64,000 bases of DNA from Bacteroidota bacterium. GTDB lineage: Bacteria > Bacteroidota > Ignavibacteria > OLB7. The notes under the pieces are model-generated. The model was given only the letters and a program-made list of their open reading frames with translations. It ran no database searches and was not told the origin of the DNA. The stretch is from positions 1 to 64,000 of the forward strand of contig JAFDZV010000027.1 of the NCBI GenBank assembly GCA_018266795.1. The letters run 5' to 3'. Position numbers and translations under genes: made by a program. Below, one piece after another: positions 20,621 through 28,617 of the stretch. Numbering within the stretch: the first letter of the stretch is position 1; each line of letters opens with the position of its first letter.

Positions 20621-21529
20621 TCAGGTGTTCCTTCGCTTCGGATCGCCCGGGCGGGGCGTGCGCATTTGCGTTCGCGGTTCGAAGCGTTCCGGCTCCGAGT
20701 TGCGAAGGAGATAGAGGAATATCCCGCCGCATCCCATCATCCCGATCGATATCCACTGAGCCTGCGACAGCCCGAGATACAGTGGGTTCAGCCGAATGAA
20801 CTCCACCAGCAAGCGTTCCACTCCGGCAAGAATCAGGTAGATCGAGAAGAGCTTCCCTGCCGGCATCGGCCTGGTGCGTATCCGCCAGAGGAAGTAGAAG
20901 ATGCCGAGCGCCATCAGGGTTTCGTACACCGGGGCCGGATGCACCGGGATATCCGGTGGCATCGGACGGTTGGGATACATCTGGCGGAACTTCTCTGCAA
21001 GCTCCGTGTTCGGCGCGATGCCCTGGCTGTGCGCGTAGGCGGAATCCACGATCGTGGAAACCGTTCCCCTCGGATACGTCATCGCCCAGGGGAGGTCGCT
21101 CGGGATACCGTAATCGCCGTCGCCGGCCAACTGGCAGCCGATACGGCCGATTCCGTACGCGAGAATAAGTGCGGGAGCCGCCGCATCGGCAACTTTGCGG
21201 AAGGAGAGCTTCTTGGAGCGGATGTACAGGAATATCAGGAGCGTGGCCAGGATCAGCCCGCCGTAGAACGTGAGTCCCGCCGAGGAGAACATCTCTCCGA
21301 CGGGATCGGCGAGGAACCGGTCGAAGTTCTCGAGAAGACTGAACAGCTTGGAGCCGGCAACGCCTCCAACCAATGCCAGGATCGTCACGGTTCCGGCGGC
21401 CTGTTCGGGAAGCCCGCGCCGCCCCATCTCCTTCGCGAAGAAGTAGTTCGCCACCAGGAATGCGATACCCATCATCAGGCCGAAGCTGTAGACCGAGATG
21501 GGACCGATATGAAAGAGTACGGGGATCAT
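20621..21529 (-). CDS. lgt: prolipoprotein diacylglyceryl transferase
   Basis: Transfers diacylglycerol from phosphatidylglycerol to the lipobox cysteine of lipoproteins, in the inner membrane. About 302 residues with seven helices. The Lgt signature GRIGCQLAGDGDYG (with the essential Arg and Gly residues) is at about 138-151; HPAPVYE follows in the C-terminal half. The start MIPVLFHIGPISVYSFGLM is typical. A hydrophilic, Arg-rich tail of about 25 residues ends the protein. Lipoproteins in this window (18418 and 53468 genes) would be substrates. Confidence 0.95.
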   Translation of the reverse strand: MIPVLFHIGPISVYSFGLMMGIAFLVANYFFAKEMGRRGLPEQAAGTVTILALVGGVAGSKLFSLLENFDRFLADPVGEMFSSAGLTFYGGLILATLLIFLYIRSKKLSFRKVADAAAPALILAYGIGRIGCQLAGDGDYGIPSDLPWAMTYPRGTVSTIVDSAYAHSQGIAPNTELAEKFRQMYPNRPMPPDIPVHPAPVYETLMALGIFYFLWRIRTRPMPAGKLFSIYLILAGVERLLVEFIRLNPLYLGLSQAQWISIGMMGCGGIFLYLLRNSEPERFEPRTQMRTPRPGDPKRRNT

Positions 21530-21964
21530 GTGACTGTAAAGAGGATCGGACAGGTGAACATCCGCCGACGTTCAGGCAACGCCGTGCGGCACATCATGTG
21601 GCCGGCGCCGCCGGCATCGGCCACATGCGTCGGGATCATGGAGAACCGCTTCGCAAGCAGACGGAACGGGGGCGAGCAGCCGCCGAACGTCCGCGAACCG
21701 GGCACGCCGCGCTGCCAGCACCGACTGTTACGGATCGGCAGGCCGATTTAAGCCCTAAACATACGGAAGGCGGCCGGAATGCCAGAGGTATGGAGGGTGC
21801 CTGCTTCTCGAAAATCACATAACTTTAATCCCCTCAACACGATTGTTCGTGGTGATGCGTATGATGGACCGCTGCGGACCGGACTAGCAGATAAGGACCG
21901 GTTGCAGCGGCGGCCGGCGGTCGATTGCCGGTACAGGGTTCTCTACTACCGATTCGGGAAGGAT
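21530..21964. other. divergent intergenic region with hairpin, lgt/larE
   Basis: About 435 bases. CATGTGGCCG and CGGCCACATG at 21595-21627 form a perfect 10-bp inverted repeat with a 13-base GC-rich loop. It could be an operator or a leader structure of lgt. TAACTTTA at 21820-21827 resembles a Bacteroidota-type -7 element on the plus strand, upstream of larE. No gene seen. Confidence 0.5.
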
Positions 21965-22819
21965 ATGAAGACGGCACCGAATGCCGCGATCGAGGCTGCG
22001 GATGTTGACGAACTGCGTGCCCGGTTGGAGCGGCAGATCGCATCGTACGGGTCCGTGGTGATCGGCTTCTCCGCGGGCGTGGATTCCTCCGTGGTTGCGG
22101 CGGCAGCCGCCGCCGCTCTCGGGGCGAACGTCCTGGCCGTGACGGCGGTTACCGAGACGATCACCCGTGAGGATCAGGAGCTTGCCACCGGGATTGCGTG
22201 CGGTCTGGGGATCGCGCACGAGTTGATCGCCTACAACGAGCTGGACATTCCGAACTATTCGCTCAATCCCGCCAACCGCTGCTACTACTGCAAGGATGCA
22301 CTCTATGCGCGCCTTGCCGCCATTGCCACGGAGCGCGGCATCTCCGCGGTGCTCGACGGTTCCAATGCGGACGATGCGGGCGATTATCGTCCAGGCCGGA
22401 CGGCAGCAGCAGAGCGGGCGGTTCGTTCGCCGCTGCTGGAGCTCGGGATCACGAAGGCTCAGGTGCGTTCGCTTGCAACCGTGTACGGGCTGCCGAACCA
22501 CGACAAACCCTCGGCTCCCTGTCTCTCCTCGCGTGTTCCGTACGGTACGCAGATCACGCGCGAGATTCTGGAGAGGATTGCCGCGGCGGAGCGTGCACTT
22601 CGCGATCTCGGATTTCGTGAGCTCCGTGTACGGCATCATGACGACGTGGGGCGCATCGAGGTGCCCCGCGATGAGTTCTCCCGCGCGGTGGAGATGGCCG
22701 ATGCCATCGATGCGGCGATGCGCCATGCCGGCTATCGCTACGCGGCCCTGGATCTGCGCGGCTTCCGCTCCGGGTCGTTGAACGAGGTGCTCACGCAGAT
22801 CGAACTTCCTGCCGTATGA
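21965..22819 (+). CDS. larE: ATP-dependent sulfur transferase for nickel-pincer cofactor
   Basis: LarE adenylates the carboxyl groups of the LarB product and replaces them with sulfur, on the way to the nickel-pincer nucleotide. About 284 residues. The PP-loop SAGVDSS is at 36-42. C186 in PSAPCLSSRVPYG matches the cysteine that in Lactobacillus LarE gives up its sulfur. C106 and C109 in RCYYCK are also present, as in LarE proteins reported to hold a [4Fe-4S] cluster. The ATG follows GGGAAGG closely. It overlaps larB (ATGA). Confidence 0.93.
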   Translation: MKTAPNAAIEAADVDELRARLERQIASYGSVVIGFSAGVDSSVVAAAAAAALGANVLAVTAVTETITREDQELATGIACGLGIAHELIAYNELDIPNYSLNPANRCYYCKDALYARLAAIATERGISAVLDGSNADDAGDYRPGRTAAAERAVRSPLLELGITKAQVRSLATVYGLPNHDKPSAPCLSSRVPYGTQITREILERIAAAERALRDLGFRELRVRHHDDVGRIEVPRDEFSRAVEMADAIDAAMRHAGYRYAALDLRGFRSGSLNEVLTQIELPAV

Positions 22820-23619
22820 CTCCAGAAGAAATCCGAACGCTGCTCGAGCATGTTCATGCCGGGGAGGAGGGAGTGGAGGGGGCGCTTGCGCGGCTCTGCG
22901 ATGCGGGGTACGTGGATGCCGGCGCGTGGAAGATCGATACCGATCGGAAGCGCCGGCGCGGGTTCCCGGAGGTGATCTACTGCGCCTCGAAGAGCGCGGA
23001 GCAGATCGAGGCGATCGTGCGGCTGCTGCTGGACTATGAGGGGCGCGCCTTCGGGACGCGCTGCGAGGCGGATACCGCACGGGCGGTGGTTGCGGCGGTA
23101 GGGCACGGCACGTACGATCCCGTTGCACGCATCCTTCGGTTCGGCAATCCCCATCCCACCTTTACGCGGGCAACCACCGCAATCCTTGCCGCCGGCACCA
23201 GCGATCTCCCCGTTGCGGAGGAGGCGGCCGTGACGCTGGAGACATTCGGCGCGCCCGTGGAACGGGTCTACGATGTCGGCGTTGCCGGTCTGCACCGGCT
23301 CCTTGGCCAGCGCGAGCGCATCGCCTCCGCGCATGTGCTCATCGTGGTTGCAGGGATGGAAGGGGCGCTCCCCAGCGTGGTTGGAGGCCTGTTCCCGCAG
23401 CCGCTCATTGCCGTTCCCACAAGCGTCGGGTACGGCACCGCGCTCGGCGGCTTCACGGCCCTCTTCGGCATGCTGACCAGTTGTGCCAGCGGCATCACGG
23501 TTGTCAATATCGACAACGGCTTCGGCGCCGCGATGGCGGCACTCTCCATTCTCAGGATGCGCGGCCCCGAAACGCCTGCTCAGGCCGGCCGGGCCGATGA
23601 ACGATCAACAACGAGGTAG
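22816..23619 (+). CDS. larB: nickel-pincer cofactor biosynthesis protein LarB
   Basis: LarB carboxylates and hydrolyses nicotinic acid adenine dinucleotide to pyridinium-3,5-biscarboxylate mononucleotide, the first step of the pathway. About 267 residues. The C-terminal half is a PurE-like domain: AAGTSDLPVAEEAAVTLETF, then VVAGMEGALPSVVGGL, then AVPTSVGYGTALGGF. The N-terminal half has the LarB-specific RRRGFPEVIYC. The start is fixed by the 4-base overlap with larE. larC and larA are not in the window, so the cofactor user is unknown. Confidence 0.93.
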   Translation: MTPEEIRTLLEHVHAGEEGVEGALARLCDAGYVDAGAWKIDTDRKRRRGFPEVIYCASKSAEQIEAIVRLLLDYEGRAFGTRCEADTARAVVAAVGHGTYDPVARILRFGNPHPTFTRATTAILAAGTSDLPVAEEAAVTLETFGAPVERVYDVGVAGLHRLLGQRERIASAHVLIVVAGMEGALPSVVGGLFPQPLIAVPTSVGYGTALGGFTALFGMLTSCASGITVVNIDNGFGAAMAALSILRMRGPETPAQAGRADERSTTR

Positions 23620-23625
23620 TGACTC

Positions 23626-24081
23626 ATGGTGTACGTAACGCGGCGGGCGCATTTCTCGGCGTCGCACCGGTTGTTCAACCCGGCGTTCAGCGATGAGAAG
23701 AACGAGGCGGTGTTCGACAAGTGCAACAACGTGAACGGTCACGGCCACAACTATCGTCTGGAGGTGACGGTGAAGGGGATCCCCGATCCCGAGACCGGCT
23801 ATGTGATCGATCTGAAGGTGCTTGCCGGATTGCTGGAACGGGAGATCATCGACAAGGTGGATCACAGGCATCTCAATTACGATGTGGACTTCCTTCGCGG
23901 CATCATTCCAACAGCGGAGAACGTCGCCGTGATCTTCTGGCGCATCCTGGAGCCGCACATCCTTTCCGGTACGCTTCACTCCGTGAAGTTGTACGAGTCC
24001 GACAACAACTTCGTGGAATATCTCGGCGAGCCGGTCGCGATTGCCGGAGGGGGTGAAGTCTGGCGGGAGGCGGCTTCATGA
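23626..24081 (+). CDS. 6-pyruvoyl-tetrahydropterin synthase family protein
   Basis: About 151 residues. Zinc ligands His14 (FSASH), His39 and His41 (NGHGH) are present, with Cys33 as the catalytic thiol. The spacing is C-x5-HGH, which is the pattern of canonical PTPS (PTPS-II) rather than the C-x3-HGH of QueD. The expected role is to convert dihydroneopterin triphosphate, made by the coupled downstream folE product, to 6-pyruvoyl-tetrahydropterin. A queuosine role (carboxytetrahydropterin synthase) remains possible. It starts six bases after larB and overlaps folE (ATGA). Confidence 0.9.
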   Translation: MVYVTRRAHFSASHRLFNPAFSDEKNEAVFDKCNNVNGHGHNYRLEVTVKGIPDPETGYVIDLKVLAGLLEREIIDKVDHRHLNYDVDFLRGIIPTAENVAVIFWRILEPHILSGTLHSVKLYESDNNFVEYLGEPVAIAGGGEVWREAAS

Positions 24082-24764
24082 CCAGCGAATCGGGCAACGG
24101 CATGATCGCGGGCGAGAGCGATCACGGGCATGGCGAGCATCACGTACATGGGATTATGCAAGAAGACCCCTCGGCAAAAACACCGGTGCTCCGCCGGTAC
24201 AACACGGAGCGCATGGTAGAGCTTGTTCGCGAAACACTGGTGCTGATTGGCGAGGACGTGCATCGCGACGGCCTGGTACGCACGCCGCAGCGCGTTGCGC
24301 GCGCGTACGAGTTCCTTACGCAGGGCTATGCGATGGATATCGCGGAGGTGCTGAACGGCGCCATCTTCGCCGAGCGCTACGACGAGATGGTGGTGGTGAA
24401 GGACATAGATTTCTTCTCGCTGTGCGAGCATCACATGCTTCCCTTCTTCGGGAAGGCTCATGTTGCCTACATCCCCAACGGAAAGATTGTCGGGCTCTCG
24501 AAGATCCCTCGCATCGTGGATGTCTTCGCGCATCGCCTGCAGGTTCAGGAACGCATGACGCTGCAGATCGCGGAGACCATCCAGAAGTATCTGCAGCCGC
24601 AGGGCGTTGCCGTGGTTACCGAGGCAAGCCACATGTGCATGATGATGCGCGGCGTGGAGAAGCAGAACAGCGTCACCACGGCCAGTGCGATGCTTGGCGT
24701 GTTCAAGCATCAGGTGGAGACGCGAAGCGAGTTCATGAATCTGATTTCCAGCCGTCTGCACTGA
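24078..24764 (+). CDS. folE: GTP cyclohydrolase I
   Basis: Converts GTP to 7,8-dihydroneopterin triphosphate, the common precursor of folate, pterins and queuosine. About 228 residues. The zinc site CEHHM starts at Cys116; the second ligand Cys is in the SHMCMMMRG segment. The fold core [21 protein letters not shown] is standard. About 40 N-terminal residues precede the usual start and include a His-rich stretch, [10 protein letters not shown], which might bind metal; a start within this tail cannot be excluded. It overlaps the PTPS gene by four bases. Confidence 0.95.
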   Translation: MTSESGNGMIAGESDHGHGEHHVHGIMQEDPSAKTPVLRRYNTERMVELVRETLVLIGEDVHRDGLVRTPQRVARAYEFLTQGYAMDIAEVLNGAIFAERYDEMVVVKDIDFFSLCEHHMLPFFGKAHVAYIPNGKIVGLSKIPRIVDVFAHRLQVQERMTLQIAETIQKYLQPQGVAVVTEASHMCMMMRGVEKQNSVTTASAMLGVFKHQVETRSEFMNLISSRLH

Positions 24765-24792
24765 AGGCCCTGCCAACGGGCCGGTCGTGTTA

Positions 24793-24880
24793 TCAACGGC
24801 GTCCGGTAACCGGCACCCCGGTTCTTTGTACGCTTGCCGGCGGATCGCCGAAGTGCCTGGCCAGTTGCACGGAAGGCCGT
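24793..24880 (+). repeat. dispersed intergenic repeat, copy D (diverged)
   Basis: Shares GGTTCTTTGTACGCT with copy C. It then reads TCGCCGAAGTGCCTGG and CCAGTTGCAC, matching the family core with changes on both arms: GTGC pairs with GCAC where other copies have GTTCCTG with CAGGAAC. It lies in the folE-rnhB gap. Confidence 0.6.
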
Positions 24881-24927
24881 AGAAATTTTGACGGCCTCTC
24901 CTCACTCTCAATTCTGGAAACCTGCTG

Positions 24928-25554
24928 ATGCCGGCCGTGCTTCCCGATTACTCGCACGAGGACGAACTGCGCCGCCTGGGCTTCGAGCGCATCGCCGGTG
25001 TGGACGAGGCCGGCCGCGGAGCCCTTGCAGGGCCTGTTGTTGCCGCCGCCGTTCTGCTTCCGGAGGGATGCGTGCTCCCGGGAGTGCGCGATTCGAAGCT
25101 GGTGCCGGAGCCGGAACGCGAGCAACTGTACCATCTGGTTGCGGAGAGCGCGCTGGCATGGAGCGTGGGCATCGTGGAGAACGGCACCATCGACCGCATC
25201 AACATTCTGCAGGCGACGTTCCAGGCAATGCGCGCCGCTGTCGGTTCGCTGGCCGTGCGGCCGGACTACGTGCTCGTTGACGGACGTGACGTGATTGCAA
25301 CGGGGCATCCATGCAGGGCCATCATCGACGGCGATGCACTCTCCGTGACGATCGCAGCCGCAAGCCTGATCGCCAAGGTGACGCGCGACAGGATCATGCG
25401 CGACCTTCATGACACGCTGCCGCACTACGGCTTCCACCGGCACAAGGGGTACGGCACGCCGGAGCATCGCCGGGCGATACTTCAGCACGGACCGGCCGGC
25501 GTGCATCGCATGTCGTTCCTGGGGAAGCTGCTGCGGGAACGTCCGGGGTTGTGA
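24928..25554 (+). CDS. rnhB: ribonuclease HII
   Basis: Cleaves RNA in RNA-DNA hybrids and single ribonucleotides in DNA. About 208 residues. The first catalytic acids are in GVDEAGRGALAGPV; the others are in VRDSKLVPE and in IIDGDALSVTIAAASLIAKV. The basic KVTRD and HKGYGT motifs are intact. The start is the ATG of MPAVLPDYSH. It lies downstream of repeat D and is not coupled to folE. Confidence 0.96.
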   Translation: MPAVLPDYSHEDELRRLGFERIAGVDEAGRGALAGPVVAAAVLLPEGCVLPGVRDSKLVPEPEREQLYHLVAESALAWSVGIVENGTIDRINILQATFQAMRAAVGSLAVRPDYVLVDGRDVIATGHPCRAIIDGDALSVTIAAASLIAKVTRDRIMRDLHDTLPHYGFHRHKGYGTPEHRRAILQHGPAGVHRMSFLGKLLRERPGL

Positions 25555-25602
25555 GCCGTTCGCCGGGCTCGGCGCGGAGGCCGGTCCCGCACCGGCCGTG
25601 CG

Positions 25603-25653
25603 GACATCGCGATGAGATACTTCGGCGGCGTGCGACGATGCTCCGCATGACAG
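25603..25653 (-). repeat. GTCAT-type mini-repeat
   Basis: Read on the minus strand, CTGTCATGCGGAGCATCG is followed by GCCGCCGAAGTATCTCATCG. This matches the short GTCAT...GAAG-ATCTC segments scattered between genes in many Bacteroidota-like genomes. Related sequence occurs near 34951 and 40620. Confidence 0.45.
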
Positions 25654-25737
25654 TGCCGGTGGCAAGCCCGGCTGCCCGGCGAGGCATCGTATTTTCCTGT
25701 TCCCTCCAACCGGTGTTGGACCGATTCATCAAGTGGC

Positions 25738-26487
25738 ATGTACATCAACGGACGCAATGCAGTAGTGGAGGCTCTTCGCGCGGGCGAAGGAGTGGAGAAG
25801 GTGTTCATCATGTTCGGTCTCGAAGGCGAGGCGATCAACCGCGTGCGCGCCGAGGCGAAGCGGGCCGGCGTTCCATGTGTGACAGTGGACCGCAAGCGCT
25901 TCGCTGAACTGGAGCGAGCGGCCGGCGTGGGCGCCCGCTCGCAGGGGGTAATGGCATCGGCCAGCGCGATCGAGTACGCGGACATGGAGCTGCTGATCGC
26001 CGATCTGTACGAGCGCGGGGAGACTCCACTTGTGACGGCGTTGGACGGCATCACCGATCCGCACAATGTAGGGGCCATCATTCGTTCCGCGGAGTGCGCC
26101 GGCCTTCACGGCGCGCTGATCGGCAAGCGCGATTCGAGCGGGGTCACGGATGTCGTGATGAAAACGAGCGCGGGGGCGGCGCGGCATCTTCCGATTGCGC
26201 GCGCATCCAACATCGGCGACGTCCTCCTCGGGCTGCAGCAGGAGGGCCTGGCGATCGTCGGGTTGGACGAGCGGGGCACCATGCGATACACGGAGTACGA
26301 CTTCACACGGCCGGCGGCGATCGTGATCGGGAGCGAAGGCGACGGGCTCAGTACCCGGGTGCGGAAGATGTGCGACACGCTCCTCTCGATTCCGATGTCC
26401 GGCTCCATCGCGTCGCTCAACGCGTCGGTTGCAGCAGGCGTCGTCTTCTTCGAAGCACACCGCCAGCGCCACCTGCAGCGTGCATGA
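25738..26487 (+). CDS. rlmB: 23S rRNA (guanosine-2'-O-)-methyltransferase, SpoU/RlmB family
   Basis: A SPOUT methyltransferase that methylates a ribose in RNA, probably 23S rRNA G2251. About 249 residues. The N-terminal substrate-binding domain (YINGRNAVVEALRAG) is followed by the three SPOUT motifs: ALDGITDPHNVGAIIRSAE, then VIGSEGDGLS, then IPMSGSIASLNASVAAG. The start is the ATG that gives MYINGRN. A related TrmH-type RNA target is possible, but length and motifs favour RlmB. Confidence 0.93.
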   Translation: MYINGRNAVVEALRAGEGVEKVFIMFGLEGEAINRVRAEAKRAGVPCVTVDRKRFAELERAAGVGARSQGVMASASAIEYADMELLIADLYERGETPLVTALDGITDPHNVGAIIRSAECAGLHGALIGKRDSSGVTDVVMKTSAGAARHLPIARASNIGDVLLGLQQEGLAIVGLDERGTMRYTEYDFTRPAAIVIGSEGDGLSTRVRKMCDTLLSIPMSGSIASLNASVAAGVVFFEAHRQRHLQRA

Positions 26488-26884
26488 GCGGTTCACGGAG
26501 TGTGTGCACGCTTCGTGACGAATCTTCACGCACCCATCACGCCATTCTTTCCACATGTCTCGCGCGCTTCGCTACGTTCTATTACGGAGCGAAGGCTGCA
26601 TCGCCGTACACAGACCGGAATCCCTTGAAACGCGCCTCGATACCGGCGTTCAAGGCCGTTGCCGTTGCACGCCGCCCGATGCGGCAACACGGAACACCGT
26701 GCGGTTATCATATCGTTGCTTGCCTGCGCAACCTCTGGCATGCACATTGCGTAGGAAGTCCATTAAACCCGCGACTCCTCTCCGATCGCGCCTCATGTCC
26801 GGATCACAGCGAACCACCCCATCGCTGATGGAGCCTGTTGGAATGATGTGTGTGGGAGGGTGGCCGCGAATCATCTCACTCTCA
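26488..26884. other. intergenic region
   Basis: About 400 bases with no supported gene or clear structure. The open frames lack family character, and I could not find a convincing promoter for the exported protein that follows. Confidence 0.4.
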
Positions 26885-27367
26885 ATGCCTACGAACCGTA
26901 TGAAGATGTTCATGACCGCAGCGATGGCGTTCATCGCACTTATCGTCGCTGTTCCCGCTCACGCCCAGAGCACCGGCGCGTCGCTTCTCCACGAGATCGG
27001 CGACAACATGACAAGCCATCCCGAGTACACTGCGGTTGTTGGAACCAACACCGTCCTCATCAAGGATGTGACCACCGGAGCCACGCTCTTCGTTGTGAAG
27101 GAGACGAACGCACAGACGATCACGCTGAGCAGCGTTGTGGCAACCGTTCACTCGCTCACTCCGGACAGCAGGGCGCGCCTTCTGCGGCGCATCTCGCAGT
27201 TCAACTTCAGCTCCCCGGTGGGCACGCTCTGGTACGACAATGCCAGCGGCAACGTAACGATGGAGCATCACCTGAACCCGAGGATGGTCTCGCAGTCCGG
27301 CATCATGAATGTGGCCGTTCGTTTCGGCGATGCCGTGCGGGCGCAGCAGATTGCGCTGCTTCAGTAA
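26885..27367 (+). CDS. small exported protein, YbjN-like
   Basis: About 160 residues. The N-terminus MKMFMTAAMAFIALIVAVPA is a signal peptide, with AHAQ before the mature part. The start could be the ATG shown or the ATG five codons later; neither has a good ribosome site. The mature part alternates helices and strands, and FSSPVGTLWYDNASGNVTME recalls the YbjN/type III chaperone-like fold, in which a GxLxxD...GxV strand pair precedes a C-terminal helix. That assignment is tentative. A strong terminator follows, so it is probably a single-gene transcript. Confidence 0.7.
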   Translation: MPTNRMKMFMTAAMAFIALIVAVPAHAQSTGASLLHEIGDNMTSHPEYTAVVGTNTVLIKDVTTGATLFVVKETNAQTITLSSVVATVHSLTPDSRARLLRRISQFNFSSPVGTLWYDNASGNVTMEHHLNPRMVSQSGIMNVAVRFGDAVRAQQIALLQ

Positions 27368-27409
27368 GGGCGCATCGCCCGGTCGCGCATCATTGCATTC
27401 CTGTCGAGA

Positions 27410-27442
27410 AATCGGCGCGCATCCGTGTGATGCGCGCCGATT
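27410..27442 (+). terminator. strong hairpin after the exported protein gene
   Basis: A perfect 14-bp stem starting AATCGGCGCGCATC with a 5-base loop CGTGT, followed by CTGCTTTC. No strict T tract. Confidence 0.8.
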
Positions 27443-27827
27443 CTGCTTTCATGCACCCACACACCGAAAGAAACATCGGGCCCCGTGGCCTGCACCTTGT
27501 TGGCCAAAGGCCACGGACCTAAATTAGCGGTTGCCCCCGCCCGTATGGCGCCGGGGCGCCCTCCATTCCGGGCCGCCGGTTGCTTCCGCGCGGCATTGGA
27601 GGCCGCAGAGAATCGTTGCTCGCAGGAACGTCAACCCCGAGGGTGTCAGGGCGTTCCTCTGCAATTGACCACTCGTGGATCTCCGCGGGGCGATCGCAAC
27701 AAAGCCGGGGCGATCGTTCGCGCACTGTACATCGTTTCGCCGGGTGGGCTGTGATGCCGACGTGGCAACGGCTGTTGCCGGACGTTCACATCCATTGCAC
27801 ACCAGCCATTGTCATCAGCAGGCTGCC
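27443..27827. other. intergenic region with small palindromes
   Basis: About 385 bases without a supported gene. CCGTGGCC and GGCCACGG near 27484-27516 form an 8-bp inverted repeat with an 18-base spacer. GTTCCTCTGCAATTGACC near 27653 resembles part of the dispersed repeat core but is too weak to call a copy. A possible promoter for the following gene was not found. Confidence 0.4.
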
Positions 27828-28586
27828 ATGGAATACCTGGTTCATAATCCTCAGATCGTTGTCTACATCGTGCTTGCGCTCTTCTTCCTCGTCTCGCGGG
27901 GATTGAAGGAGAAGCAGGCCGCCGCGCGGAGGAACAATGCGGCCGCGCGGGACAACCGGAGCGTTCCAACCGGCCGGCACGTGAACTCGCGTGATCGCCA
28001 GGCCGAACTTCGAGTGCGTCGCGAGATGGAGATGCGCGAGCGCCTGGAGAGTGCGCGCCGCAAGCTTGCGGAGTCGTCCTCGCCGGTCGCTCAGAGTGCG
28101 GAGTCCGCATTGCTGCGGGTGATGGAGCAGGCCGACCGCCAGTTCTTCAACCCGAGCGGCGCATCCGCGGATACCCCCGCTCCCGGTACTGCGGTGATCA
28201 GCCCTCCGCAGCCGGTGCCGGCCCCGGAGAGCAGCGGGTCCGGTGACCCGTTTGCCTTTCAAAGCCTTCTGCATCGCGACGACGGCGCGCCGCGTGTGGA
28301 CTACGACACTTCCGGAACGGACTACGACAAGCGTGCACAGGCGTTCGAATTCCGTCCTCCGGTTCAGGAGAGCGAGAGCCAGGAGTTCCACCTGCAATCG
28401 TTCGCCGGCTTTCAGGCCGCGCGCGGCATGTCGCGGACGGACCTGGCACGGATCGAGGCGGAGGAACCGTATGGGGCGGCGGAGGAATCCGCATCGCTCC
28501 AGTCGATGTTCAGCGGCCCCGACGCTCTGCGGCGTGCAGTCATCGCTCACGAAATTCTCTCGCGGCGCGGCGGCCATCGCCGATAG
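27828..28586 (+). CDS. single-pass membrane protein of unknown function
   Basis: About 252 residues. An N-terminal membrane helix (IVVYIVLALFFLVSRGL) is followed by a strongly basic, coiled-coil-like stretch (RRNNAAARDNR to RERLESARRKLAES), a Pro/Ala/Ser-rich linker, and a C-terminal helix ALRRAVIAHEILSRR. Similar small proteins with a membrane anchor and such a C-terminal helix are common in Bacteroidota next to cell-shape genes. The start is the ATG of MEYLVHN. rodA follows 31 bases later, so a link to cell elongation is possible. Confidence 0.75.
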   Translation: MEYLVHNPQIVVYIVLALFFLVSRGLKEKQAAARRNNAAARDNRSVPTGRHVNSRDRQAELRVRREMEMRERLESARRKLAESSSPVAQSAESALLRVMEQADRQFFNPSGASADTPAPGTAVISPPQPVPAPESSGSGDPFAFQSLLHRDDGAPRVDYDTSGTDYDKRAQAFEFRPPVQESESQEFHLQSFAGFQAARGMSRTDLARIEAEEPYGAAEESASLQSMFSGPDALRRAVIAHEILSRRGGHRR

Positions 28587-28617
28587 CGCAGCCTTCCCAT
28601 AGCTATCTCCAACTCTG

